Both the position numbers and the translations under genes were made by a program. The notes below the pieces were generated by a model that saw only the letters and a program-made list of their open reading frames with translations, ran no database searches and was not told the DNA's origin. DNA of 64,000 nt from Streptomyces lichenis. Lineage in GTDB: Bacteria; Actinomycetota; Actinomycetes; Streptomycetales; Streptomycetaceae. This document shows positions 34,136 to 43,187 of the stretch, in pieces; within the stretch, counting starts at the first letter, position 1; each line of letters opens with the position of its first letter. The DNA is taken from assembly GCF_023218175.1 (NCBI RefSeq), contig NZ_JALPTH010000005.1:1-64000 (forward strand), written 5' to 3'.

Positions 34136-37100
34136 GTGCACCTCAAGGCCCTGACCCTGCGCGGCTTCAAGTCGTTCGCCTCCGCCACCACCCTGCGGTT
34201 CGAACCGGGCATCACCTGCGTCGTGGGGCCGAACGGCTCGGGCAAGTCCAACGTGGTGGACGCGCTGTCCTGGGTGATGGGGGAGCAGGGCGCCAAGTCG
34301 CTGCGCGGCGGCAAGATGGAGGACGTCATCTTCGCTGGCACCACCGGCCGCCCGCCGCTCGGCCGGGCCGAGGTCGCCCTCACCATCGACAACTCCGACG
34401 GCGCGCTGCCCATCGACTACGCCGAGGTCACCATCACCCGGATCATGTTCCGCGGGGGCAGCAGCGAGTACCAGATCAACGGCGACACCTGCCGGCTGCT
34501 GGACATCCAGGAACTGCTCTCCGACTCCGGCATCGGCCGCGAGATGCACGTCATCGTCGGACAGGGCCAGCTGGACTCCGTACTGCACGCCGACCCCACC
34601 GGCCGCCGGGCCTTCATCGAGGAGGCGGCCGGGGTCCTCAAGCACCGCAAGCGCAAGGAGAAGGCGCTGCGGAAACTGGACGCCATGCGGGCCAACCTGG
34701 CCCGCGTCCAGGACCTCACCGAGGAGCTGCGCCGCCAGCTCAAGCCGCTCGGCCGGCAGGCCGCCGTCGCCCGCCGGGCCGCCGTCATCCAGGCCGATCT
34801 GCGCGACGCCCGGCTGCGGCTGCTCGCCCACGACCTGGTCCGGCTCACCGAGGCGCTGACGGCGGAACTCGCCGACGAGGCCGCGCTGAAGGAGCGCCGG
34901 GAGCGGGCCGAGGCCGAGCTGACCGCGGCGCTCGCCCGGGAGGCGGAGCTGGAGGAGGAGGTACGGCGGCTGGCGCCGCGGCTGGGCCGGGCCCAGAGCA
35001 CCTTCCACGAGCTGTCCCGGTTCGCCGAGCGGGTCGGCGGCACCGTCTCGCTCGCCGAGGCCCGTGAGCGCGCCGCCCGCAACCAGCCTCCCGAGGAGCG
35101 GCGCGGACGCGACCCGGAGGACATGGAGCGCGAGGCGGCCCGGATCCGGGAGCAGGAGGCCGAACTGGAGGCCGCCATGGAGGCGGCCCGGTCCGCGCTG
35201 GAGGACACCGTCGCCCACCGGCACGAGCTGGAACGCGAACTCGCCGCCGAGGAGCGCCGCCTGAAGGACGCCGCCCGGGCCATCGCCGACCGCCGGGAGG
35301 GCCTGGCCCGGCTGAACGGGCAGGTGGGCGCCGCCCGTTCGCGGGCCGCCGCGGCCCAGTCCGAGATCGACCGGCTGGCCGCCGCCCGCGACGAGGCCCG
35401 GGAGCGGGCGGTCGCCGCCCAGGAGGAGTACGAGGAGCTGAAGGCCGAGGTCGACGGGCTGGACGCCGGGGAGAACGCGCTGGGCGAGGAGTACGAGCGG
35501 GCCCGGGCCGCCCTCGCCGCCGCCGAGACCGCGCTCGGTGCCGCCCGCGAGGAGGCGTCCGCCGCCGAACGCTCCCGGGCCGCCGCCCTGGCCCGCCGGG
35601 ACGCGCTCGCCCTCGGGCTGCGCCGCAAGGACGGCACCGGTGCCCTGCTCGGCGCCGCCGACCGGCTGCCCGGACTGCTCGGGCCCGCCGCCGAACTGCT
35701 GAGCGTCGAACCGGGGTACGAGGTGCCGGTGGCCGCCGCCCTGGGCGCGGTCGCCGACGCGGTCGCCGTCGACGGTCCGGCCGCCGCCGTGGAGGCGCTG
35801 CGGATGCTGCGCGAGCGGGACGCCGGCCGGGCCGCCCTGCTGCTGGGCGGCGCCCCCGGTCCGGCCGGCGCCGGTGGGCGCGAGCCCGGGCTGACCTACG
35901 CCGCCGACCTGGTCGCCGGCCCCGAGGCCCTGCTGCCCGCGGTCCGCCGGCTGCTCGACGGGGTGGTGGTGGCCGCCACCCTGGAGCGCGCCGAGGAACT
36001 CGTACGCACCCGGCCTTCGCTCACCGCGGTGACCGCCGACGGCGACCTGCTCTCCGCCGGGCACGCGCACGGCGGTTCGGCGGGCGCCCCCAGCCTGCTG
36101 GAGGTCCAGGCCTCGGTGGACGAGGCCGCCGCCGAGGCCGGCACCCTCGCCGTACGGTGCGGGGAACTGGCCGCCGCCCAGCGGGCCGCCACCGAGCGGC
36201 GGGCCGAGGCGGCCGCACTGGTCGAGGAGGTGGGCGAGCGGAGGCGGGCCGCCGACCGGGAGCGCTCCGGCACCGCCGCCGCGCTCGGCCGGCTCGCCGG
36301 GCAGGCCCGGGGCGCCGCCGGGGAGGCCGAACGGAGCGAGGCCGCCGCCGCCCGCGCCCAGGACGCCCTGGAGACCGCCACCGCCGAGGCCGAGGAGCTG
36401 GCCGAACGGCTGCTCGTCGCCGAGGAGGCGCCCATCGAGGACGACCCCGACACCTCGGTACGCGACCGGCTCGCCGCCGACGGGGCCAACGCCCGGCAGA
36501 CCGAGATGGAGGCCCGCCTCCAGACCCGTACCCATGAGGAGCGGGTCAAGGGCCTCGCCGGACGGGCCGACGCGCTGGACCGGGGCGCCAGGGCCGAGCG
36601 GGAGGCCCGCGCCCGGGCCGAGCGGCGCCGCGCCCGGTTGCGCCACGAGGCCGAGGTGGCCGCCGCGGTGGCGGCCGGCGCCCGGCAGCTGCTGGACCAT
36701 GTGCGGGTCTCGGTGGACCACGCCGAGCGGGAGCGTACGGCCGCCGAGGCGGCCAAGGCGGCCCGGGAGACCGATCTGACCGCCGCCCGGGCCCGGGGCC
36801 GGGACCTCAAGGCCGAGCTGGACAAGCTCACCGACTCGATGCACCGCGGCGAGGTGCTGGGCGCCGAGAAGCGGCTGCGGATCGAGCAGCTGGAGGGCCG
36901 GGCGCTGGAGGAGCTGGGCGTGGAGCCGGCGGTGCTGGTCGCCGAGTACGGCCCCGACCAGCCCGTACCGCCCTCCCCGCCGGCCGAGGGCGAGGAGCTG
37001 CCGGAGGACCCGGAGCACCCGCGCAACCAGCCCAGGCGTTTCGACCGGGCGGAACAGGAGAAACGGCTGAGGTCGGCCGAACGGGCGTACCAGCAGCTCG

Positions 37101-37690
37101 GAAAGGTGAATCCGCTGGCGCTGGAGGAGTTCGCCGCGCTGGAGGAGCGCCATCAGTTCCTGTCGGAGCAGCTCGCCGACCTGAAGAAGACGCGGGCCGA
37201 CCTCCTTCAGGTGGTGAAGGAGGTGGACGAACGGGTCGAGCAGGTCTTCACGGAGGCGTACCGGGACACGGCCCGGGAGTTCGAGGGCGTCTTCTCGCGG
37301 CTCTTCCCGGGCGGCGAGGGGCGGCTGGTGCTCACCGACCCCGACGACATGCTCGCCACGGGCGTGGACGTCGAGGCCCGCCCGCCGGGCAAGAAGGTCA
37401 AGCGGCTGTCGCTGCTGTCCGGCGGGGAGCGCTCGCTGACGGCGGTGGCCCTGCTGGTGTCCATCTTCAAGGCGCGGCCCAGTCCGTTCTACGTGATGGA
37501 CGAGGTCGAGGCGGCGCTGGACGACACCAACCTCCAGCGGCTGATCCGGATCATGCGGGAGCTCCAGGAGAGCTCCCAGCTGATCGTGATCACCCACCAG
37601 AAGCGCACCATGGAGGTCGCGGACGCCCTGTACGGGGTGTCCATGCAGGGCGACGGGGTCTCCAAGGTGATCAGCCAGCGCCTGCGCTGA
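34136..37690 (+). CDS. smc: Chromosome partition/condensation protein SMC
   Basis: An 1184-residue SMC ATPase. The N-terminal head has MHLKALTLRGFKSF and Walker A GPNGSGKS (residues 31-38). Two long Ala/Glu/Arg-rich coiled coils flank a hinge near residues 500-640 (GALLGAADRLPGLLGPAAELL). The C-terminal head carries the signature LLSGGERSLTA near 1093-1103 and Walker B FYVMDEVEAALDD. It organises and segregates the chromosome with ScpA/ScpB, which are not nearby. It starts at GTG 34136 without a strong ribosome site. The length is normal. Confidence 0.97.
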   Translation: MHLKALTLRGFKSFASATTLRFEPGITCVVGPNGSGKSNVVDALSWVMGEQGAKSLRGGKMEDVIFAGTTGRPPLGRAEVALTIDNSDGALPIDYAEVTITRIMFRGGSSEYQINGDTCRLLDIQELLSDSGIGREMHVIVGQGQLDSVLHADPTGRRAFIEEAAGVLKHRKRKEKALRKLDAMRANLARVQDLTEELRRQLKPLGRQAAVARRAAVIQADLRDARLRLLAHDLVRLTEALTAELADEAALKERRERAEAELTAALAREAELEEEVRRLAPRLGRAQSTFHELSRFAERVGGTVSLAEARERAARNQPPEERRGRDPEDMEREAARIREQEAELEAAMEAARSALEDTVAHRHELERELAAEERRLKDAARAIADRREGLARLNGQVGAARSRAAAAQSEIDRLAAARDEARERAVAAQEEYEELKAEVDGLDAGENALGEEYERARAALAAAETALGAAREEASAAERSRAAALARRDALALGLRRKDGTGALLGAADRLPGLLGPAAELLSVEPGYEVPVAAALGAVADAVAVDGPAAAVEALRMLRERDAGRAALLLGGAPGPAGAGGREPGLTYAADLVAGPEALLPAVRRLLDGVVVAATLERAEELVRTRPSLTAVTADGDLLSAGHAHGGSAGAPSLLEVQASVDEAAAEAGTLAVRCGELAAAQRAATERRAEAAALVEEVGERRRAADRERSGTAAALGRLAGQARGAAGEAERSEAAAARAQDALETATAEAEELAERLLVAEEAPIEDDPDTSVRDRLAADGANARQTEMEARLQTRTHEERVKGLAGRADALDRGARAEREARARAERRRARLRHEAEVAAAVAAGARQLLDHVRVSVDHAERERTAAEAAKAARETDLTAARARGRDLKAELDKLTDSMHRGEVLGAEKRLRIEQLEGRALEELGVEPAVLVAEYGPDQPVPPSPPAEGEELPEDPEHPRNQPRRFDRAEQEKRLRSAERAYQQLGKVNPLALEEFAALEERHQFLSEQLADLKKTRADLLQVVKEVDERVEQVFTEAYRDTAREFEGVFSRLFPGGEGRLVLTDPDDMLATGVDVEARPPGKKVKRLSLLSGGERSLTAVALLVSIFKARPSPFYVMDEVEAALDDTNLQRLIRIMRELQESSQLIVITHQKRTMEVADALYGVSMQGDGVSKVISQRLR

Positions 37691-37767
37691 GACCCCTGTG
37701 CACCCTCCCTTCACCTCCTGAAGTCGACGCGTGATCGGTGTCCCTCGTTCTTGGGACTTTCTGACTA

Positions 37768-37821
37768 TTGACTTCGAAACTTGAAGGCATAAGGTCGGCA
37801 ACGTTGTGTTTACCTTCAAGT
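37768..37821 (+). promoter_or_regulatory. glcP promoter with overlapping inverted repeat
   Basis: TTGACT (37768-37773) and TAAGGT (37790-37795) are 16 bases apart in an AT-richer stretch. A 9-base inverted repeat, ACTTGAAGG (37779-37787) and CCTTCAAGT (37813-37821), has one arm in the spacer and one just past the likely start point, a layout typical for a repressor or looped regulator. The leader to the GTG at 37902 is about 100 bases. Confidence 0.65.
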
Positions 37822-37901
37822 GGTGGGCAGCGGCATGTTGTGCCCCACTGGAAGGGCTCGCCCCCCATGCCCGGCGACGGTGCCGGGCTCCAGGAGTTCA
37901 C

Positions 37902-39320
37902 GTGACCAGCACCGCGCAGCCACCGTCGTCGGGGGCCAGGACGGCCCACCCCGACCACCTCGGGCACGTCATCTTCATCACGGCCTCGGCCGCGATGGGC
38001 GGCTTCCTCTTCGGCTACGACAGCTCCGTCATCAACGGCGCCGTCGAGGCCATCCGGCACCGGTACGACATCGGCTCCGCCACCCTCGCCCAGGTCATCG
38101 CCATCGCCCTGATCGGCTGCGCCATCGGCGCCGCCACCGCGGGCCGCATCGCCGACCGCATCGGCCGGATCGCCTGTATGCGGATCGCCGCCGTGCTGTT
38201 CACCATCAGCGCCGTCGGCTCCGCCCTGCCGTTCGCCCTGTGGGACCTGGCCATGTGGCGGATCATCGGCGGCTTCGCCATCGGCATGGCCTCGGTGATC
38301 GGCCCCGCCTACATCGCCGAGGTCGCGCCCGCCGCCTACCGCGGCCGCCTCGGCTCCTTCCAGCAGGCCGCCATCGTCATCGGCATCGCCGTCTCCCAGC
38401 TGGTCAACTGGGCCATCCTCAACATGGCCGACGGCGACCAGCGCGGTGAGATCGGCGGCCTGGAGGCCTGGCAGTGGATGCTCGGCGTGATGGTCATCCC
38501 CGCCCTGCTCTACGGACTGCTGTCCTTCGCCATCCCCGAGTCCCCGCGCTTCCTGATCTCGGTCGGCCGCAAGGACAAGGCCCGCAAGGTGCTCTCCGAG
38601 GTCGAGAGCAAGGGCGTGGACCTGGACGCCCGGGTCGCCGAGATCGAGACCGCGATGCACCGCGAGCACAAGTCCTCCTTCAAGGACCTGCTCGGCAGCC
38701 GTTTCGGCTTCCTGCCGATCGTCTGGGTCGGCATCGGCCTCTCCGTCTTCCAGCAGCTGGTCGGCATCAACGTCGCCTTCTACTACTCGGCGACGCTGTG
38801 GCAGTCCGTCGGCATCGACCCGGCCGGCTCGTTCTTCTACTCGTTCACCACGTCGATCATCAACATCATCGGCACCGTGATCGCGATGGTCCTGGTCGAC
38901 CGGGTCGGCCGCAAGCCGCTCGCCCTCGTCGGCTCCGTCGGCATGGCGCTCGCCCTCGCCCTGGAGGCCTGGGCCTTCTCCGCCGACCTGGTCGACGGCA
39001 AGCTGCCCCAGGCGCAGGGCGTCACCGCGCTGATCGCCGCCCATGTGTTCGTGCTCTTCTTCGCCCTCTCCTGGGGCGTGGTGGTCTGGGTCTTCCTCGG
39101 CGAGATGTTCCCCAACCGGCTCCGCGCCGCCGCCCTCGGCGTCGCCGCCTCCGCCCAGTGGATCGCTAACTGGGCCATCACCGCGAGCTTCCCGTCGCTC
39201 TCCGACTGGAACCTCTCCGGTACGTATGTGATCTACGCGGTCTTCGCCGTGCTCTCCATCCCCTTCGTGCTCAAGTTCGTGAAGGAGACCAAGGGCAAGG
39301 CGTTGGAGGAGATGGGCTGA
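37902..39320 (+). CDS. glcP: MFS sugar (glucose) permease
   Basis: A 472-residue major facilitator sugar porter with about 12 membrane segments. Family motifs are FGYDSSVINGA in TM1, GRIADRIGR in the TM2-3 loop, RIIGGFAIGMASVIGPAYIAEVAPA in TM4, PESPRFLI before the central loop, QQLVGINVAFYYS in TM7 and VFLGEMFPNRLRA in TM10. In S. coelicolor the gene after smc is glcP, the main glucose-H+ symporter; identity here rests on that synteny and the sugar-porter motifs. The GTG start at 37902 has CAGGAG upstream. The promoter has a clear inverted repeat, so control by sugar is plausible. Confidence 0.92.
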   Translation: MTSTAQPPSSGARTAHPDHLGHVIFITASAAMGGFLFGYDSSVINGAVEAIRHRYDIGSATLAQVIAIALIGCAIGAATAGRIADRIGRIACMRIAAVLFTISAVGSALPFALWDLAMWRIIGGFAIGMASVIGPAYIAEVAPAAYRGRLGSFQQAAIVIGIAVSQLVNWAILNMADGDQRGEIGGLEAWQWMLGVMVIPALLYGLLSFAIPESPRFLISVGRKDKARKVLSEVESKGVDLDARVAEIETAMHREHKSSFKDLLGSRFGFLPIVWVGIGLSVFQQLVGINVAFYYSATLWQSVGIDPAGSFFYSFTTSIINIIGTVIAMVLVDRVGRKPLALVGSVGMALALALEAWAFSADLVDGKLPQAQGVTALIAAHVFVLFFALSWGVVVWVFLGEMFPNRLRAAALGVAASAQWIANWAITASFPSLSDWNLSGTYVIYAVFAVLSIPFVLKFVKETKGKALEEMG

Positions 39321-39352
39321 CCGACCCCGCTGCGCCCACTCCTCGAAACGGC

Positions 39353-39393
39353 GGCCGCCCCGGACCTCAGGAAGTACGAGGTCCGGGGCGGCC
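39353..39393. terminator. Bidirectional terminator between glcP and the NCS1 permease gene
   Basis: A perfect 16-base stem (39353-39368 with 39378-39393, GGCCGCCCCGGACCTC arm) around a 9-base loop, between two converging genes. Confidence 0.8.
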
Positions 39394-39407
39394 GTGTGCG
39401 GTCCGGA

Positions 39408-40904
39408 TCAGCCGGAGACCCGCTCGGGCTCCCGCTCGCCGCCGGCCGGAACCGGGGCGCCCGGGGTGGGCCGGGCGCCCGGCAGCACCGCGTACAGCGC
39501 GGCGGCCACCGCGGCCGTCACCAGCCAGCCCAGGCCGTTGGCACCGATCCAGGAACCGGCGAGCGGCCCGGCGAACCAGTCCACCTTGGTGAACAGCAGG
39601 CCCACCACCAGCGCGATCGCCCAGGCCGCCATCGCCGGCCAGGCGAAACCGCCGCGGTACCAGTAGGCGCTGGTGCGCCCGGTGTCCATCAGCGCCGCCC
39701 CGTCATAGGAGGTCCGGCGGAGCATGTCCACGCCGAAGACACCGATCCACGCCGAGAAGGCCACCGCCAGCAGCGTCAAGAAGGAGATGAACGAGCCGAT
39801 GAAGCTGGTCGCCACCACCATCAGCAGGAAGCCGAAGACCAGCGAGATCACCGCGTTGACGCTGACCGCCCAGGCCCGGCCCACCCGGATGCCCAGGGTC
39901 TGCGCGGTGAAGCCGGCCGAGTACATCGACATGGAGTTGATCAGCAGCATGCCGATCAGCGCGATCAGCAGATACGGCACCGAGATCCAGCCCGGCAGCA
40001 GCGCCCCGATGAACGACACCGGATCCTGCGCGGACGCCAAATCCGGCGTACCGACCGCCATCACCGCGCCCATCAGCACCATCGGCAGCACCACGATCCC
40101 GGCGCCGCCGACGGTCGTCGCGACCACCGCGCGACTCGACGCCGTACGCGGCAGATAGCGGGTGAAGTCCGGGCCGGAGGGCACCCAGCTGATGCCGCCG
40201 GCCGCGATGGTGCCGATACCGGCGACCATCATCGCCGTGGAGCCGGCGGGCTTGGCGAAGACCGCGCTCCAGTCGGTGTTCACCACCAGATAGACCAGCA
40301 CCAGCACCGAGAAGGCCCCGAAGAGGTACGTCGACCAGGTGCTGCACACCCGCAGCGCGTTGATGCCGAGGCCGGAGACCAGGAAGGTCGCGGCCACGAA
40401 CAGCAGCAGCACCACCACGATCAGGGCGGTGCTCGACTCCACGCCGAACAGCAGGTCCAGCACGGTCAGCACCGCGTACGCGCCGGTCACCGCGTTGATG
40501 GTCTCCCAGCCCCAGCGGGCCACCCAGATCAGCGTCCCGGGGAAGAGGTTGCCGCGCTGCCCGAACACCGCCCGGGACAGCGCCATGCCCGGCGAACCGC
40601 CGCGCTTGCCGGCGATGGAGATCAGCCCGACCAGCCCGTAGGAGAGCAGCGGGGCGGCGATCGCCACCACCAGGACCTGCCAGAAGTTCAGGCCGTTGAA
40701 GACCACCAGCCCGGCGCCCATGGTGAGCAGCAGCACACTGATGTTGGCGGCCACCCAGGTGGGCAGCAGCTCACGCACCCGGCCGGTGCGCTCGGCGTCG
40801 GGGACGGGTTCCAGACCGCGGGTCTCGACCGCGGACTCGGCGCTCGTCGCGGCGGAGGCCGCGGGCGCGGTGGGCGCGGCGGTGCCTTCGGAGGCGTGGG
40901 GCAT
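39408..40904 (-). CDS. NCS1-family purine/cytosine permease
   Basis: A 498-residue membrane protein with about 12 helices of the nucleobase:cation symporter-1 type (CodB/purine-cytosine permease). It has an N-terminal cytoplasmic stretch of about 45 residues, WVAANISVLLLTMGAGLVVFNGLNFWQ in TM1, KRGGSPGMALSRAVFGQRGN, and WVPSGPDFTRYLPRTASS in the middle loop. It probably imports cytosine or a related nucleobase; the exact substrate is not readable. No deaminase or regulator gene is adjacent. Upstream of 40904, TCGTA is repeated 11 bases apart (near 40944-40960), a possible control element. Confidence 0.9.
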   Translation of the reverse strand: MPHASEGTAAPTAPAASAATSAESAVETRGLEPVPDAERTGRVRELLPTWVAANISVLLLTMGAGLVVFNGLNFWQVLVVAIAAPLLSYGLVGLISIAGKRGGSPGMALSRAVFGQRGNLFPGTLIWVARWGWETINAVTGAYAVLTVLDLLFGVESSTALIVVVLLLFVAATFLVSGLGINALRVCSTWSTYLFGAFSVLVLVYLVVNTDWSAVFAKPAGSTAMMVAGIGTIAAGGISWVPSGPDFTRYLPRTASSRAVVATTVGGAGIVVLPMVLMGAVMAVGTPDLASAQDPVSFIGALLPGWISVPYLLIALIGMLLINSMSMYSAGFTAQTLGIRVGRAWAVSVNAVISLVFGFLLMVVATSFIGSFISFLTLLAVAFSAWIGVFGVDMLRRTSYDGAALMDTGRTSAYWYRGGFAWPAMAAWAIALVVGLLFTKVDWFAGPLAGSWIGANGLGWLVTAAVAAALYAVLPGARPTPGAPVPAGGEREPERVSG

Positions 40905-41079
40905 GGATCAGCTCCGAACGGGGAAACGGGGGATTCACGGCATCGTACGTTCTTTCGTATAGAGCCCCAAACAGGTCTTTGGTCCCTCGCCGGGCCCCGG
41001 GCCCGGCCGCGCGGGGACGCACCGCACCGGTGCCGGGTGACCTTCCGCCACGGCCGCCGTGGCCGATACTGGACGGGTT

Positions 41080-42309
41080 ATGGACATCCTCATCCTTGCT
41101 GTAGTCATCGCCGTGGTCGCGATCGGCGCGATCAGCGGCCTCGTCGTCGGCACCCGCCGCAAGAAGCGGCTGCCACCGCCGGAGGCCCCACCGGCCCCGC
41201 CGACCATCACCGCTCCGCCCACCGAACCCCGCGTCGGCGAGGAGGCGGAGACCCCGCGCGAGGAACCGCGCCGGACCATCGAGGAGGTGGACCTGCCGAC
41301 GGCCGAGGACGCCGTCGAGGCCCCGCCGGCCGTCGAGGACCCGGTCGTCGCCGCGCCGCCCGCCCCCGAGATCGAGATCCCCGAGCCCACCGCCGGGCGG
41401 CTGGTACGGCTGCGCGCCCGGCTCGCCCGCTCGCAGAACTCCCTCGGCAAGGGGCTGCTCACCCTGCTCTCCCGCGAGCACCTCGACGAGGACACCTGGG
41501 AGGAGGTGGAGGACACCCTGCTCAGCGCGGACGTCGGTGTCGCCCCCACCCAGGAACTGGTCGAGCGGCTGCGCGAGCGGGTGAAGGTGCTCGGCACCCG
41601 CACCCCCGCCGAGCTGCGCACCCTGCTCCGCGAGGAGCTGCTCACCCTGGTCGGCCCCGACCTCCCGCGCGAGGTCCGCACCGAGTCCGGGACCGACACC
41701 CCGGGCGTGGTGATGGTGGTGGGCGTCAACGGCACCGGCAAGACCACCACCACCGGCAAGCTCGCCCGGGTGCTGGTCGCCGACGGCCGCTCGGTCGTGC
41801 TGGGCGCCGCCGACACCTTCCGGGCCGCCGCCGCCGACCAGCTCCAGACCTGGGGCGAGCGGGTCGGCGCCCGCACCGTGCGCGGCCCCGAGGGCGGCGA
41901 CCCGGCCTCCATCGCGTACGACGCGGTCAAGGAGGGCATCGCCGAGGGCGCCGACGTCGTCCTCATCGACACCGCCGGCCGGCTGCACACCAAGACCGGC
42001 CTGATGGACGAGCTGGGCAAGGTCAAGCGGGTCGTGGAGAAGCACGGCCCGCTGGACGAGGTGCTGCTGGTGCTGGACGCCACCACCGGTCAGAACGGGC
42101 TGATCCAGGCCCGCGTCTTCGCCGAGGTGGTCAACATCACCGGCATCGTCCTCACCAAGCTGGACGGCACCGCCAAGGGCGGCATCGTCGTCGCCGTCCA
42201 GCGCGAGCTGGGCGTCCCGGTCAAGCTGATCGGCCTCGGCGAGGGCCCCGACGACCTGGCCCCCTTCGAGCCGGGCGCGTTCGTCGACGCCCTCATCGGC
42301 GAGGGCTGA
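41080..42309 (+). CDS. ftsY: Signal recognition particle receptor FtsY
   Basis: A 409-residue SRP receptor GTPase that docks ribosome-SRP complexes at the membrane. The N-terminal hydrophobic stretch (LILAVVIAVVAIGAISGLVVG, residues 3-23) is the membrane anchor typical of actinobacterial FtsY, followed by an acidic Pro/Glu-rich linker (35-110) and the NG domain. GTPase motifs are GVNGTGKTTTTGKLA (G1), DTFRAAAADQL, DTAGRLHTK (G3) and TKLDGTAKGG (G4/G5). GATACT about 11 bases before the ATG suggests a leaderless transcript. Ffh, its partner, is at 49954. Confidence 0.96.
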   Translation: MDILILAVVIAVVAIGAISGLVVGTRRKKRLPPPEAPPAPPTITAPPTEPRVGEEAETPREEPRRTIEEVDLPTAEDAVEAPPAVEDPVVAAPPAPEIEIPEPTAGRLVRLRARLARSQNSLGKGLLTLLSREHLDEDTWEEVEDTLLSADVGVAPTQELVERLRERVKVLGTRTPAELRTLLREELLTLVGPDLPREVRTESGTDTPGVVMVVGVNGTGKTTTTGKLARVLVADGRSVVLGAADTFRAAAADQLQTWGERVGARTVRGPEGGDPASIAYDAVKEGIAEGADVVLIDTAGRLHTKTGLMDELGKVKRVVEKHGPLDEVLLVLDATTGQNGLIQARVFAEVVNITGIVLTKLDGTAKGGIVVAVQRELGVPVKLIGLGEGPDDLAPFEPGAFVDALIGEG

Positions 42310-42339
42310 GACACCCGGAGCACGTACCCGGATACGCCA

Positions 42340-42500
42340 GGAGGGCGGCACCCGACCACGGGTGCCGCCCTCCTCACGTACCGGCCCCGCCGGTCTACGC
42401 GACACGGTGTACACCTGCCCGGAGCCGGCGTCCGCGGCCCCGGCCGCAGGGCTCCCGATGCGCCGGAGGGCGGCACCCGTCCGCCCGGGCGCCGCCCTCC
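42340..42500. terminator. Duplicated terminator hairpins between ftsY and the primase-polymerase gene
   Basis: Two near-identical 15-base stems lie 125 bases apart: 42340-42354 with 42359-42373 (perfect), and 42465-42479 with 42486-42500 (one mismatch). Each is followed by a similar CCGGC...CTACGCG segment; the second copy of this is the 3' end of the minus-strand gene. They serve two converging genes. Confidence 0.7.
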
Positions 42501-42524
42501 TCGTCCCCCGCCGGCCCCACCGGG

Positions 42525-43187
42525 CTACGCGGCGCCGGTGGCCGAGCGGTGGCAGATGTAGGCGAGGGTGCCGAGCAGCAGGCGGGCCTGCGGCGGGGCG
42601 CAGGTGTCGGGGGCGGGGGCGCGCAGCCAGCGGACCGGGCCGCGGCCGCCCATATCCGAGGGCGGGGCCGTGATGTGCGTACCGGCGCCCAGGCAGAGCA
42701 GGTCGAGATCGGCGTCGTCCCAGCCCATCCGGTACAGCAGCTGGGGGAGCTGCGCGGCGGCGCCGGGGGCCACGAAGAAGCGGGCCCGGCCGGTGGGCGT
42801 GACGCAGACCGGGCCCAGCGGCAGGCCCATCCGCTCCAGCCGCACCAGCGCCCGACGGCCCGCCGCCTCGGCCACCTCCAGCACGTCGAAGGCCCGCCCC
42901 ACCGGGAGCATCATCGACGCCCCGGGGAAGCGGGCCCAGGCCCGGGCCGCGTGGTCCAGGGTCGCCCCGGCCGGCACCTCGGGCGCGAAGGAGAGCGGAT
43001 GCGCGCCCGGCGCCGTACAGGAGTCGTCGCCGCAGGAGCAGCGGCCGGCGGCGGCGCGGGCACCGGGGACGACGTCCCAGCCCCACAGGCCGGTGTACTC
43101 CGCGACGGCGGTGCACTCGGCGGTGGTGCGGCCGGTGCGTCGCCGTGAGCCGGACAGGATGCGGGTGGCGCCGATCGTGAAGCCCAT
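42525..43187 (-). CDS. Bifunctional primase/polymerase N-terminal-domain-like protein
   Basis: A 220-residue protein resembling the Prim-Pol (bifunctional DNA primase/polymerase) domain: an AVAEYTGLWGWDVVPGARA start, then CSCGDDSCTAPGAHP, a Cys/His cluster of the type seen in this family, and VTPTGRARFFVAP, DLLCLGAGTHITAPPSD in the core. No helicase domain is fused and none is adjacent, and an acidic catalytic pair is not obvious to me, so polymerase activity is uncertain. Related genes sit between ftsY and nsdA in other Streptomyces. The ATG at 43187 has GGAGGGGG immediately upstream. Confidence 0.8.
   Translation of the reverse strand: MGFTIGATRILSGSRRRTGRTTAECTAVAEYTGLWGWDVVPGARAAAGRCSCGDDSCTAPGAHPLSFAPEVPAGATLDHAARAWARFPGASMMLPVGRAFDVLEVAEAAGRRALVRLERMGLPLGPVCVTPTGRARFFVAPGAAAQLPQLLYRMGWDDADLDLLCLGAGTHITAPPSDMGGRGPVRWLRAPAPDTCAPPQARLLLGTLAYICHRSATGAA

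Noticed and set aside
34103..37819. A 1238-residue minus-strand open frame opposite smc
   Set aside because: The plus-strand gene has complete SMC head motifs and coiled coil; the opposite frame is a Gly/Leu/Gln-rich shadow.
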